Positions 8,147 to 15,777 of a DNA stretch of 64,000 nucleotides are shown here, piece after piece. The notes below the pieces were generated by a model, which saw only the letters and a list, made by a program, of their open reading frames with translations, was not told where the DNA came from and did not search any database. Source of the stretch: Mycolicibacterium canariasense (GTDB lineage Bacteria; Actinomycetota; Actinomycetes; Mycobacteriales; Mycobacteriaceae); assembly GCF_002101555.1 (NCBI RefSeq), contig NZ_LQOL01000003.1:1-64000 (forward strand), given 5' to 3'. Position 1 is the first letter of the stretch, and every line of letters starts with the position of its first letter. The translations under genes and the position numbers were made by a program.

Positions 8147-9154
8147 TCATGCGCGACGCGCTGCGGTCATGAAGCGTTCGAGTTCACGCGGTATGTCGGG
8201 CCCGGAGGGCTGGAAGTGGACTTCGGTGGCGCCGTCGTCGACGAGTGTGCGGATCGCCGCGGACACTTCGTCGAGGGAGCCGGTCATCGTGTTGCCCGGT
8301 AGCAACGCATGGCTGCCTGCTCGCCAAGCCGCGGCGTCGGCGTCGCTCATCTTCAGCAGGTGTCCCTGGTGCACGGCCAAATGGCGTTCCCGCTGGGGGT
8401 GTTGGTTGACGACGTCGAGCCACTCCTTGCCACCGGGCATCTGCCGTACCGCCTCCGGGCCCTGCAGGGTCCAGGCGAAATGCAGCTGCACACCCGCCAC
8501 GACGCCTACCGCATCGCGGACACGGTCATCGGAGACCTTTTCGCCCTCGTCGAGAACCGTGCCCATCACCACCACCACGCGCCGGCCGTATGCCGCTTGC
8601 TGCGGTGTGACCGCGAACAGCGACATCATTCCGTCCGCACCGAGCCGACGGGAGATGGCGTCTCCCTTGGGTCCGGTACCGCTCATGATGAGCGGGACAC
8701 GAAGTGGAACAACACTTTCCCATTCAGTGCCACGGAGCAGCATCCTGATGGGCGCACCTTCCCATTCGGCCGTTTCGCCGGCAAGGAGTTGTTGGTAGGC
8801 GGTGATGTAATCCTCCATGTAGGACCACCTCACCGGCGGCTGACCGATGGCGGCTCGGCTGGAGAACCCGGTGCCGAAGGACGTGGTGACCCGGCCCGGG
8901 GCCAGCGCGTGCAACGAGACGGTTTGCGCGGCGTTGACGAGGGGGTGGCGTTGAGAGGGGATCAATACACCGGGGCCGAGCCGCAAGGTGGTGGTGGCTT
9001 CGGCCGCGCGATGCAACTGGTACCAGACGTCGTCGCCTTGGAACGCGGTGTCGAAGACGTAACCTTGCGCGTAGCCGAGGCTTTCGGCGTACGTGAACAG
9101 TTCGGGCACCTTGGATGTCGGGGGCAGCCCGACGCTGAACTCGACTTCGGCCAT
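8147..9154 (-). CDS. LLM class flavin-dependent oxidoreductase
   Basis: 335 residues with a luciferase-like TIM-barrel layout: the N-terminal VEFSVGLPP, the central GPGVLIPSQRHPLVNAAQTVSLHALAPGR region, and an SFGTGFSSRA loop that in the family contacts flavin phosphate. Mycobacterial members use either FMNH2 or coenzyme F420. Roles include ring monooxygenation and F420-dependent alcohol or aldehyde oxidation. The cofactor cannot be fixed from the sequence. It lies between two SDR genes and is probably part of the same catabolic operon. Confidence 0.88.
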   Translation of the reverse strand: MAEVEFSVGLPPTSKVPELFTYAESLGYAQGYVFDTAFQGDDVWYQLHRAAEATTTLRLGPGVLIPSQRHPLVNAAQTVSLHALAPGRVTTSFGTGFSSRAAIGQPPVRWSYMEDYITAYQQLLAGETAEWEGAPIRMLLRGTEWESVVPLRVPLIMSGTGPKGDAISRRLGADGMMSLFAVTPQQAAYGRRVVVVMGTVLDEGEKVSDDRVRDAVGVVAGVQLHFAWTLQGPEAVRQMPGGKEWLDVVNQHPQRERHLAVHQGHLLKMSDADAAAWRAGSHALLPGNTMTGSLDEVSAAIRTLVDDGATEVHFQPSGPDIPRELERFMTAARRA

Positions 9155-9178
9155 GATGATCTGCGCGTTTCTGCTGTG

Positions 9179-9257
9179 CCGTGGCGACCACGGCGGGGAT
9201 GGTGGGTGTTGTCTGGTTCCGCCGGTCGTTGACAGTGCATTCGGCGTCGAGACGCCG
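9179..9257. repeat. Two inverted repeats in the 126-bp gap between LLM and SDR genes
   Basis: CCGTGG-CGA-CCACGG occupies 9179-9193 and CGGCGTC-GA-GACGCCG occupies 9242-9257. The first can fold as a small hairpin; the second has too short a loop and looks more like a protein site. They may mark an internal promoter or attenuator inside the minus-strand gene series. Confidence 0.35.
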
Positions 9258-9280
9258 GCGGGTGTGGAACTTCGGGTCGG

Positions 9281-10024
9281 TTACGCGGCTCCGATCGAAC
9301 CGCCGCCATCGACGCGCAGAACCTGCCCGGTGATGAAGGCGGCGTCCTCGGAGAGCAGAAAGGCCACTGCCGCCGAGATTTCCCGTGGGGATCCGAATCT
9401 CCGCATCGCCACGGCATCGAGGTAGCGCGCCTCACCCTCGGAACCGGGCGGATTGTTGGCGCGGAACAGTTCGGTCTCGGTGGGTCCCGGAGCTACCGCA
9501 TTGACCGTCACGCCGCTGCGTGCAAGCTCGACGGCCCACGCTCGTGTGCAGAACTCCAACGCCGCCTTGGCCGATCCGTAGGCAGTGCGCTCGGCCATTC
9601 CCACGGTGACCAGACTGGTGATGTTGACGATCCGCCCCCAACCCCGGTCCAGCATGCCGGGCATCACCGCTTGGGTGGCCTGAACGGCCAGTCGGACGTT
9701 CACGTCGAACACCGCGGCCAGGTCGTCGAGGTCGACTGCTCCCAGGAGCGCCGGGCGCACCAGCCCGACGTTGTTCACCAGGGCGTCGACCGGGCCGGCC
9801 GCGAGTATGTCGGTGAATGCGTCAGCGGTCTGGCCACGATCGGCCAAGTCGGCGGTGATGAATGAGCCCGGGAACTCGACCGGGGCGGTGCGTGCGATCC
9901 CGACCGGTTGGTGCCCGCGGTCTGCCAGCACCCTGGCAAGTTCCCAACCGATTCCCTTGGAGGCGCCGGTGATGACGACTCTTCGGGATCTGCCGCCGTT
10001 GGCGGTGCCGAGTTGCTCGCTCAC
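9281..10024 (-). CDS. SDR-family oxidoreductase (3-oxoacyl-ACP reductase-like)
   Basis: 247 residues starting at GTG 10024, which overlaps the stop of the enoyl-CoA hydratase gene (GTGA), so the two are translationally coupled. Motifs: TGASKGIGWELAR, NNVGLVRPA, catalytic Ser in INITSLVTVG, YGSAK, and a terminal ITGQVLRVDGGG. This is the FabG-like branch of classical SDRs. Coupling to an enoyl-CoA hydratase suggests a hydroxyacyl or cyclic-alcohol dehydrogenation step. Confidence 0.9.
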   Translation of the reverse strand: MSEQLGTANGGRSRRVVITGASKGIGWELARVLADRGHQPVGIARTAPVEFPGSFITADLADRGQTADAFTDILAAGPVDALVNNVGLVRPALLGAVDLDDLAAVFDVNVRLAVQATQAVMPGMLDRGWGRIVNITSLVTVGMAERTAYGSAKAALEFCTRAWAVELARSGVTVNAVAPGPTETELFRANNPPGSEGEARYLDAVAMRRFGSPREISAAVAFLLSEDAAFITGQVLRVDGGGSIGAA

Positions 10025-10779
10025 TGGCGGTAGGCGAGGTCGGCTGCGGTCAGGCCTTCCAGGGCCATGCCATGAGGCACTCCTTCGACGATGCGGCGCA
10101 GCAGCTTCTGGTTCAGAGTCTGCTTCTGCAGCGAACGGTACAACCGCGGTTTGGCGGCCAGCATGCGGGCGAGCTCCAATCCGCGTGCGTAGACCCGGTC
10201 GTGCTCCACCACTTCGTTGACCACACCCCACTTTTCGGCGGTGATGGCGTCGATCGTCTCACCCGTCCACAGCAGCCACTTCGCCCGCGCAGTACCGGCG
10301 ATCTCCTCCCACACCACCTGCAGACCGTCGCCTGCGGTGATCCCGAAGGCCGGATGCGGGAAGTCGCCGTAGGTGGCGCGGTCGGAGGCGATGTGCACAT
10401 CGGTGAGCAGGAGGTATTCCGAATGCACCGTCGCGGGTCCGTTGGCGACGCCGACCACCGGAATGGGCAGGCTGAGCAACCGTTGCAGAACGGCGAGTCC
10501 TTCTCGGCGGATCTTTTCCCAGACCAGGGGTTTGAAGATCTCGCCAAGGCTGTCGCCGTCGATGACGTCCATGAACGTGTCGCCGGTGCCGGTCAGGATC
10601 ATTGCCTGGTTGTCGGTGTCGAGGGCGATCTCTTCCAGGGCCGCGGGCAGGTCTTGGTGAGTCTGGCCGGTGAAGGTGATCGGTTCGCCGTTGGTGTGGA
10701 ATCGCAATGTGAGGATGCCGTCCTCGGTGCGATCGAAGGACAGGTTCTCGTAGCGGGTGAAGTAAGCGGGATCGGACAT
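10021..10779 (-). CDS. Enoyl-CoA hydratase/isomerase family protein
   Basis: 252 residues of the crotonase fold, ATG 10779 with AGGAG ribosome-binding site. The oxyanion-hole region around residues 60-70 (MILTGTGDTFMDVIDGDSL) and the second oxyanion segment near VVGVANGPATVHSEYLLLTDVHIASD are visible. The usual AGGG of hydratases is replaced by ATVHSE, so hydration of a simple enoyl-CoA is uncertain; the fold also supports C-C hydrolysis (as in 6-oxocamphor hydrolase) and isomerisation. The gene sits between the DinB-like enzyme and an SDR. Confidence 0.8.
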   Translation of the reverse strand: MSDPAYFTRYENLSFDRTEDGILTLRFHTNGEPITFTGQTHQDLPAALEEIALDTDNQAMILTGTGDTFMDVIDGDSLGEIFKPLVWEKIRREGLAVLQRLLSLPIPVVGVANGPATVHSEYLLLTDVHIASDRATYGDFPHPAFGITAGDGLQVVWEEIAGTARAKWLLWTGETIDAITAEKWGVVNEVVEHDRVYARGLELARMLAAKPRLYRSLQKQTLNQKLLRRIVEGVPHGMALEGLTAADLAYRQ

Positions 10780-10841
10780 GGCAATGCTCCTGTTTCTGAG
10801 TTCTGCTGATATGAAGAGGATTTCGACGGCATAGGACCCGG

Positions 10842-11633
10842 TCAGTAACCGGGAAACAGTGCCAGCATGTCGGCGAGGGTCACGGCGCCCTCGACCGCGA
10901 TGTCATCGCTGTCGCGGTGCCGCCCGTAGACCAGCCGCAGCACGGCCTCCGCGCTACCACGCACCGCGGCCGAGGGATCGGCAGCGTCGCAGGGCAGCAG
11001 GTGCAGCTCGGCGCCGAGGGTCATGCAGTACGTCCGGTCGGGTGAATTCGTGTGCACCGCGAGCTGGTGCGGGGACAGGCGCGCCAGAACGTCGGGTGCG
11101 CGGAACCGAGTGGCGACAAGGTCCAGCCGCTGCCACAACAAATCCACCTCGGCCGGCGCAATGGCCGCGGAGGGCTCGAGCGCTACCGCGACGTCCCATC
11201 CATGCAGTGACTGCTCGGAGAGCCGGTACCCGGCATACTCCTGCACGGTGAGCAGACCAGCGAAGTAGGGGACGCGAACCGGCTTGTCGACGACATCTCG
11301 CAGCAGGTCGCGGTGGGTGGTGTCGGCTTGAATCCACTGGGCGCGCTGCTGGTCGGCCGCCAGGGCATTCCACCGCTCCCACACCGGCCCGGTGTCCCGC
11401 GAGGTGGGTGCGGAATCGTCACCGGCCAGCCCTCGCTGCAGCAGAACCGTCCCGATCTCCGCGGCACTGCCCAGATGCGACAGCACCTGCGCGACACTCC
11501 AATCGCCGGCGTAGGACGGCGCGTGCAGTTGCGCGTCCGACAAACCGACGACCAGCTCGCGCAAAGTGCGTGAACTGTCGTCGACGGCTGCCAACCAATC
11601 CGCCACCGTGGCAGTAGATGCATTCCGGCTCAT
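10842..11633 (-). CDS. Maleylpyruvate isomerase family mycothiol-dependent enzyme
   Basis: 263 residues beginning ATG 11633 (MSRNAST). The N-terminal DinB-like four-helix bundle contains LSDAQLHAPSYAGDWSVAQVLSHLGSAAE, with the conserved Trp and the metal-ligand His of the actinobacterial family TIGR03083-type proteins; a C-terminal domain with HLLPCDAAD follows. Family members use mycothiol or are of unknown reaction; true maleylpyruvate isomerase serves gentisate degradation. It is the first gene of the minus-strand series and is divergent from LysR. Confidence 0.82.
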   Translation of the reverse strand: MSRNASTATVADWLAAVDDSSRTLRELVVGLSDAQLHAPSYAGDWSVAQVLSHLGSAAEIGTVLLQRGLAGDDSAPTSRDTGPVWERWNALAADQQRAQWIQADTTHRDLLRDVVDKPVRVPYFAGLLTVQEYAGYRLSEQSLHGWDVAVALEPSAAIAPAEVDLLWQRLDLVATRFRAPDVLARLSPHQLAVHTNSPDRTYCMTLGAELHLLPCDAADPSAAVRGSAEAVLRLVYGRHRDSDDIAVEGAVTLADMLALFPGY

Positions 11634-11755
11634 GACGTTTCCCTTCGACATGCTCCACTCAACAGCGCGACGCGCCGCAATGCCCACGTCGTCGCATTCC
11701 GGTTACGTCAGTCGCCATTGGGTGCGCTTATGGCTGCAGGTGGTGTGATGGTCGG
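11634..11755. promoter_or_regulatory. Divergent promoter region between isomerase-family gene and LysR
   Basis: 122 bp separate the two divergent start codons. GCGCGACGCGC at 11665-11675 is a palindrome with a central A and is a candidate regulator site. LysR proteins normally bind such divergent intervals. No clear -10 box could be assigned. Confidence 0.35.
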
Positions 11756-12658
11756 GTGGAGATCCGAGAGATGCGCATGTTCATCGCCGTGGTCGAGGAA
11801 GGCAGCGTCACCGCGGCTGCGCGCCGCCTGCACATCAGCCAGCCGGCCCTATCGCAGGCAATGGTCGCCCTCGAACGCAGGCTCGGGTTGGAGCTGCTGG
11901 TCCGCCACCGCACAGGCGTTGCGCTCACCGACGCCGGCCGCACCCTGCTCACCGAATCACGGGCCGTGCTGGCCCGCCACGACCAAGCCCTGGCCGCGTT
12001 GACCCGCCATGACAGCCCCGGCGACGTGCTGCGACTGGGCATACCTCTGGAACTGCCACCTGACCTGCTTCCTGCGGCCCTGGCCAGGCTTGGCGCTGCG
12101 CATCCAGAGACACGCGTCCAGGCGCGGCACGCGACGACAGCCGTGCAACTCGACGCGCTGCGCAACGGAGAGCTCGACGTCGGATTGGTACGGGAGCGCC
12201 CGACGGGACCCGATCTGGATGCAACGCTGGCCGTCGAGGAACGCTTGGGCGTGTTGTTGGCCCGGACGCGGGCTGAAGCACTGTTGACCGATCGCGGCGT
12301 TCGCTTGGAGGCTCTCGCCGGACTGGACTGGGTCGGGTTCCCGCGGTCCGGCAGCCCCGCCTGGTTCGACGAACTCACCGCCATCCTGCGCAGCCACGGG
12401 GTAAGCCATGGTTCCGAGGCACCCGCCGGGGAGCCGCTCATCGCCGAGGTCAAGCTGGCATCGGTGACCTCGGGGCGCGCCTTCGCGTTGGCTCCGCCGC
12501 ACTGGTCGCAACCCATGCCCGACGACGTGAGCTGGTATCCCCTGGTCGGCAGTCCGCTGGTCCGGCGCACCTGGGCGGTGTGGGCTGCCGACTCCAGGCG
12601 CCTCGACATCGCCCACTTCGTCGACGCCCTCCAGAACGAGCCAGCTGCCGAGGCTTGA
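11756..12658 (+). CDS. LysR-family transcriptional regulator
   Basis: 300 residues from GTG 11756. The winged HTH occupies residues 1-60 (EIREMRMFIAVVEEGSVTAA, with SQPALSQAMVALERRLG next), followed by a periplasmic-binding-like effector domain from about residue 90. Standard length for the family. It is divergent from the six-gene minus-strand series ending at 6145, which it most likely activates in response to a pathway compound. Confidence 0.92.
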   Translation: MEIREMRMFIAVVEEGSVTAAARRLHISQPALSQAMVALERRLGLELLVRHRTGVALTDAGRTLLTESRAVLARHDQALAALTRHDSPGDVLRLGIPLELPPDLLPAALARLGAAHPETRVQARHATTAVQLDALRNGELDVGLVRERPTGPDLDATLAVEERLGVLLARTRAEALLTDRGVRLEALAGLDWVGFPRSGSPAWFDELTAILRSHGVSHGSEAPAGEPLIAEVKLASVTSGRAFALAPPHWSQPMPDDVSWYPLVGSPLVRRTWAVWAADSRRLDIAHFVDALQNEPAAEA

Positions 12659-12704
12659 CGTCAGCAGGGCCGCGTCGTCTTGCGCCGCGGCGGACCATCT
12701 GCAA

Positions 12705-12732
12705 CTATTTTGTTGATCGATCGATAAAATAG
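12705..12732. promoter_or_regulatory. 28-bp palindromic operator upstream of membrane protein gene
   Basis: Two 14-nt half sites, CTATTTTGTTGATC and GATCGATAAAATAG, are inverted copies with 12 of 14 matching positions. It is AT-rich against the GC-rich background and lies 14 nt before ATG 12747, so it must overlap the promoter. The TetR encoded at 14186 in the same operon is the natural candidate to bind it. Confidence 0.65.
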
Positions 12733-12746
12733 ATTGGCGATGGGGC

Positions 12747-13190
12747 ATGGTGGCTGCGATTCAGGTGCTCGTCACCCTTGCGGTGCTCTCCTTCGCGGTG
12801 GTGGCGGTGGCGGCTGACCTGAACCGAACGCACGCGACCAATCCGCGCTGGGTGGGGCACGCGAGGTTTCATGTGGTGTGGCAGGCCGCCACCCATGTCG
12901 GGATCGGTGTGTTGGCGGTGGTGCTGACATGGGCGCCGTTGGGGCCGAGAGGACTCCGGGTCGGCGTGGCGGTGGTGATCGCGGCCGTAGTGCTGGCGGG
13001 GTTTTTCGTGGCAATGGCCGCGATGCGGTCCTACGGTGGACAGCTCGCCGACCCGAACGGGTACCGCCCGGTGCTGATCAGCATCGCGGGTCGCCGCAGA
13101 GTGCTGGACAAGAACGTTGCCTTGTTCGTGGGAGCCGCGCTGATGCTCTCGGCGGCAGTGGTGTTGATCGTGATCAATGGGGGTGTGTGA
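12747..13190 (+). CDS. Small four-helix membrane protein
   Basis: 147 residues with four hydrophobic segments at about 5-22, 46-63, 68-90 and 122-144, so an integral inner-membrane protein. No enzymatic motif and I do not recognise the family beyond similarity in layout to uncharacterised acyltransferase-like or DUF membrane proteins. It leads a four-gene plus-strand unit (membrane protein, FAH hydrolase, TetR, SnoaL-like) with a 3-nt gap to the next gene. Confidence 0.75.
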   Translation: MVAAIQVLVTLAVLSFAVVAVAADLNRTHATNPRWVGHARFHVVWQAATHVGIGVLAVVLTWAPLGPRGLRVGVAVVIAAVVLAGFFVAMAAMRSYGGQLADPNGYRPVLISIAGRRRVLDKNVALFVGAALMLSAAVVLIVINGGV

Positions 13191-13193
13191 AGG

Positions 13194-14189
13194 GTGAGAC
13201 TGGCCACCGTGCGGCGCAGCGGCGCTGACCGACTCATCGCCGATGCCGTTGACGGGCAACCCTTTATCGATGTGGGAGCAGCCTTGGGCGATGACGCGGT
13301 CACGATGGGGACCTTGATCGACCTGCAGCAGACGGCTCGCGGCGACCTGATGAGGCGCGTACGTGCCGCGCCACCGCAGTGCCGGGTCGGCGATGGTGAG
13401 CGGCTGGAATGGCTGCCGCCGGTGCCGCAGCCTTCCAAGATCGTGGGGGTGGCGCTGAACAACGAGGTGTTCAACCATCTGGCGGCGCGTCCCATGACCG
13501 CGCCGATGTATTTTCTGGCGCCATCGACCTCGATGGTGGGTCACGGCGGGGCGATCGAGCTGTGCACCGACTGGGGGGTGGTGCATCCCGAGCCCGAGCT
13601 GGCTGCGGTGATCGGTGCGCGGGTGCGGCGGGCATCCCCCGAGGAGGCGTTGGCGGCGGTGTTCGGGTACACGATCGTCAACGACCTCACCTCCCCGGGT
13701 ATCAAATCGCAGGACAGTGTGGAACTGGTGATGCCACCGGGCGTCCCGGTCGACGAGCCGTGGCGTATCCGGCGCGGTGACGACGATCGTTCGTTGTATC
13801 TGACCTATCACGCCCGATCCAAGGGCAGCGACACGTTCACCCCGATCGGGCCGTGGGTCACATTGCGTGACGATGTCGATGATCCCAACGCGTTGGAGGT
13901 GCGCGGCTACCTCGACGACGAGCTGGTGTTGCAGGATTCCACGGCCAATCTGACGTTTCCGGTGCAGGAGGTGCTGGCGCATCTTTCGGAGTCGATGACG
14001 TTGCTACCCGGCGATATCGTGCATTTCGGAACGGCGGCACGGCCGGCGGCACCGGAGCGGTTTCCGACCATCCGCAGCATCGACTTGAACCGTTACGGTG
14101 CGCGGGTCTCGGTGGAGATCGATGGTATCGGCCGGCTGGACAACGTGATTGAGCGCCACGGCCAGCGGTCGACGGGGGAGGGATTGTGA
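13194..14189 (+). CDS. Fumarylacetoacetate hydrolase (FAH) family protein
   Basis: 331 residues from GTG 13194. The FAH C-terminal domain is evident: the metal-binding Glu pair in HPEPELAAVIG, the NDLTSPGIKSQDS helix, FTPIGPWV, and GDIVHFGTAARP near the end. Members hydrolyse C-C bonds of 2-oxo or 2-hydroxy-dienoic acids with Mg2+ or Mn2+, or act as hydratases or isomerases late in aromatic degradation. It overlaps the TetR start by four bases. One of three FAH genes in the window, and the most divergent of them. Confidence 0.88.
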   Translation: MRLATVRRSGADRLIADAVDGQPFIDVGAALGDDAVTMGTLIDLQQTARGDLMRRVRAAPPQCRVGDGERLEWLPPVPQPSKIVGVALNNEVFNHLAARPMTAPMYFLAPSTSMVGHGGAIELCTDWGVVHPEPELAAVIGARVRRASPEEALAAVFGYTIVNDLTSPGIKSQDSVELVMPPGVPVDEPWRIRRGDDDRSLYLTYHARSKGSDTFTPIGPWVTLRDDVDDPNALEVRGYLDDELVLQDSTANLTFPVQEVLAHLSESMTLLPGDIVHFGTAARPAAPERFPTIRSIDLNRYGARVSVEIDGIGRLDNVIERHGQRSTGEGL

Positions 14190-14830
14190 TGGCCGATGGG
14201 CGGTCAGCGGTCGCCGACGGCCGCCGAGCGCGTGGCGCGGCGTCGCGCGCGGTGATCTTGCAGGCCGCGACCACGTTGTTCTGCACCCGCGGCTACGCCG
14301 GCACCGGGATGTCGGCGATCGCCACTGCCGCAGGGGTGCACACCGGCTCGATCTATCACGCCTTCGGCAGCAAACAGGGTTTGCTCGACGCGGTCATCGA
14401 CGGTGTCGCCGACGCCACGTTCGGCGCCATCGAGAGCGTCGCGTTCGATCCCGCCGCGTCGGTGCGCACCCGCCTGGAGACCACCGCACGGGTGCTGGTC
14501 GGCCATCCCGACTTTCTGCGGTTGTTCTTGCTGTTGGCGTTGGAGAAAGGCGACGACGACGGGGTCCGGGCAACGGTGGAACGCATCCGCGCCCGCGCCC
14601 GTCACGTGGTAGCCGATGCCCTTGCACCGGTGCTGGAGACGCTCGCGCCTGACGTGCGGGTGGTCGCTACCGAGCTGGCCGGCCGTATCGCGTTGATCTT
14701 GCTCGACGGGGTGTTCGTGTCCTACCAACTCGACAGTGAGAACGCCGATCTCGACCAGACGTTGTCGCTGGTGTCCGCGATGGCGGAGTTGGCATTGGCT
14801 GCTTTGCCCGACCTCGTGACCGCAATCTGA
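14186..14830 (+). CDS. TetR-family transcriptional regulator
   Basis: 214 residues if GTG 14186 is used (overlapping the FAH stop) or 213 from ATG 14189. HTH region: ATTLFCTRGYAGTGMSAIAT followed by GVHTGSIYHAFGSKQGLLD. The C-terminal domain resembles the TetR_C group with GRIALILLDGVFVSYQ. Encoded within the unit it probably regulates, through the 28-bp palindrome at 12705. Confidence 0.9.
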   Translation: MMADGRSAVADGRRARGAASRAVILQAATTLFCTRGYAGTGMSAIATAAGVHTGSIYHAFGSKQGLLDAVIDGVADATFGAIESVAFDPAASVRTRLETTARVLVGHPDFLRLFLLLALEKGDDDGVRATVERIRARARHVVADALAPVLETLAPDVRVVATELAGRIALILLDGVFVSYQLDSENADLDQTLSLVSAMAELALAALPDLVTAI

Positions 14831-14858
14831 GCGCGAGAGCGCACTGAAAGGTACCGCC

Positions 14859-15278
14859 ATGATCGACCCCGCCACCCGTACGGCAATCGAGGAGCTGATC
14901 GTGGACTTCGCCTGGCGTATCGATCACCAGCAGGGCCACGGCGTGGAGGAGCTGTTCCACGATGACGGTGAGTACGTCCTGTTCGGGTATCCGGTGCAGG
15001 GCCGTGCGGCGATCAAAGCGCTGTACGCGCATCGCCGCAGCAGTGGTGCACGGACGTCGCGGCACTTGTTCAGCAATGTGCACATCACCGCCGCCGACGA
15101 CGCCACGATCCACGCTGTCAGCGTGCTGACGTTGCATGCCGCCGACGGTCTCCCGCCGCTGCCGCTGCCAGCGCTGATGATCGCCGACTACGACGACGTG
15201 ATCAGCCGCGGTCCGGATGGCCGCTGGCGCTTTGCGCGCAGAACCACCACGGTGCTGTTTCAGGCCACCGACAGCTGA
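14859..15278 (+). CDS. SnoaL/NTF2-like protein
   Basis: 139 residues, start ATG 14859 with GAAAGG ribosome-binding site. The cone-shaped NTF2 fold is suggested by the N-terminal helix IEELIVDFAWRIDHQQGHGVEELFHDDGEY, the GRAAIKALYAHR turn and a final strand WRFARRTTTVLF. This sub-family (SnoaL_4) serves as small-molecule isomerases, hydratases or accessory subunits of ring-hydroxylating systems. Here it probably handles a pathway intermediate; the reaction is unknown. Confidence 0.8.
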   Translation: MIDPATRTAIEELIVDFAWRIDHQQGHGVEELFHDDGEYVLFGYPVQGRAAIKALYAHRRSSGARTSRHLFSNVHITAADDATIHAVSVLTLHAADGLPPLPLPALMIADYDDVISRGPDGRWRFARRTTTVLFQATDS

Positions 15279-15326
15279 CGTCTGCGGCACGGGCCTCACG
15301 GCTCCCGACGTCCAACATTGCGATGC

Positions 15327-15743
15327 TTATCGCCGTACCTCGCCAAGAGTGCGGCCGCCGCCGCGGCGGGTGCGTGCGGTCTGGATCGCGGCGGCGATCC
15401 CTCCGACGGTGAACACACCGGCGACCGCGACTCCGGCACGGCGCATCCCGTCCGGCAAATCAGCGGTCGTGGCGAACGCCGCGGTGTCCCATGCATCGAT
15501 GACGACACCCGCGACCAGAAGCGGGACGACCGCGCGCGGTGACCATGCCTGTGCCGCGACGACACTGCCGCCGACGTAGATCTCGCGGATCCCGAACGTA
15601 CGACTGGCCGCCCGGGTGGTGGGCAGTGCAGCATCGCGACCGGCAAGGGTCGTGTGCGCGCGGGTGGGAGCGATCATGTAAGCCACCCCGATCGCGGCAC
15701 GGGCGATACCGATCAAGGTGGACATACGGACGGAGTTGATCAT
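15327..15743 (-). CDS. Small membrane protein, DUF4267-like
   Basis: 138 residues from ATG 15743 (AGGAG ribosome-binding site). Three to four hydrophobic segments; the sequence includes TFGIREIYVGGSVVAAQAW and PLLVAGVVIDAWD, which resembles the DUF4267 type. It is the last gene of the minus-strand ring-degradation operon, 34 nt after the preceding stop. A paralogous layout occurs at 38554-38937. Function unknown; a role in transport or membrane tolerance is only a guess. Confidence 0.7.
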   Translation of the reverse strand: MINSVRMSTLIGIARAAIGVAYMIAPTRAHTTLAGRDAALPTTRAASRTFGIREIYVGGSVVAAQAWSPRAVVPLLVAGVVIDAWDTAAFATTADLPDGMRRAGVAVAGVFTVGGIAAAIQTARTRRGGGRTLGEVRR

Positions 15744-15777
15744 CGGGGGCTCCTGGGACGAGTTGATGGCGGTGCCG

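Noticed and set aside
9242..9257. CGGCGTCGAGACGCCG as a transcription terminator
   Set aside because: A two-base loop cannot form a stable hairpin loop and no U-run follows; kept only as an inverted repeat.
12705..13982. A 425-codon open frame on the minus strand
   Set aside because: It is antisense to the membrane protein and FAH genes, whose translations have clear family motifs; its own translation is rich in His, Arg and Gln and has no recognisable domain.
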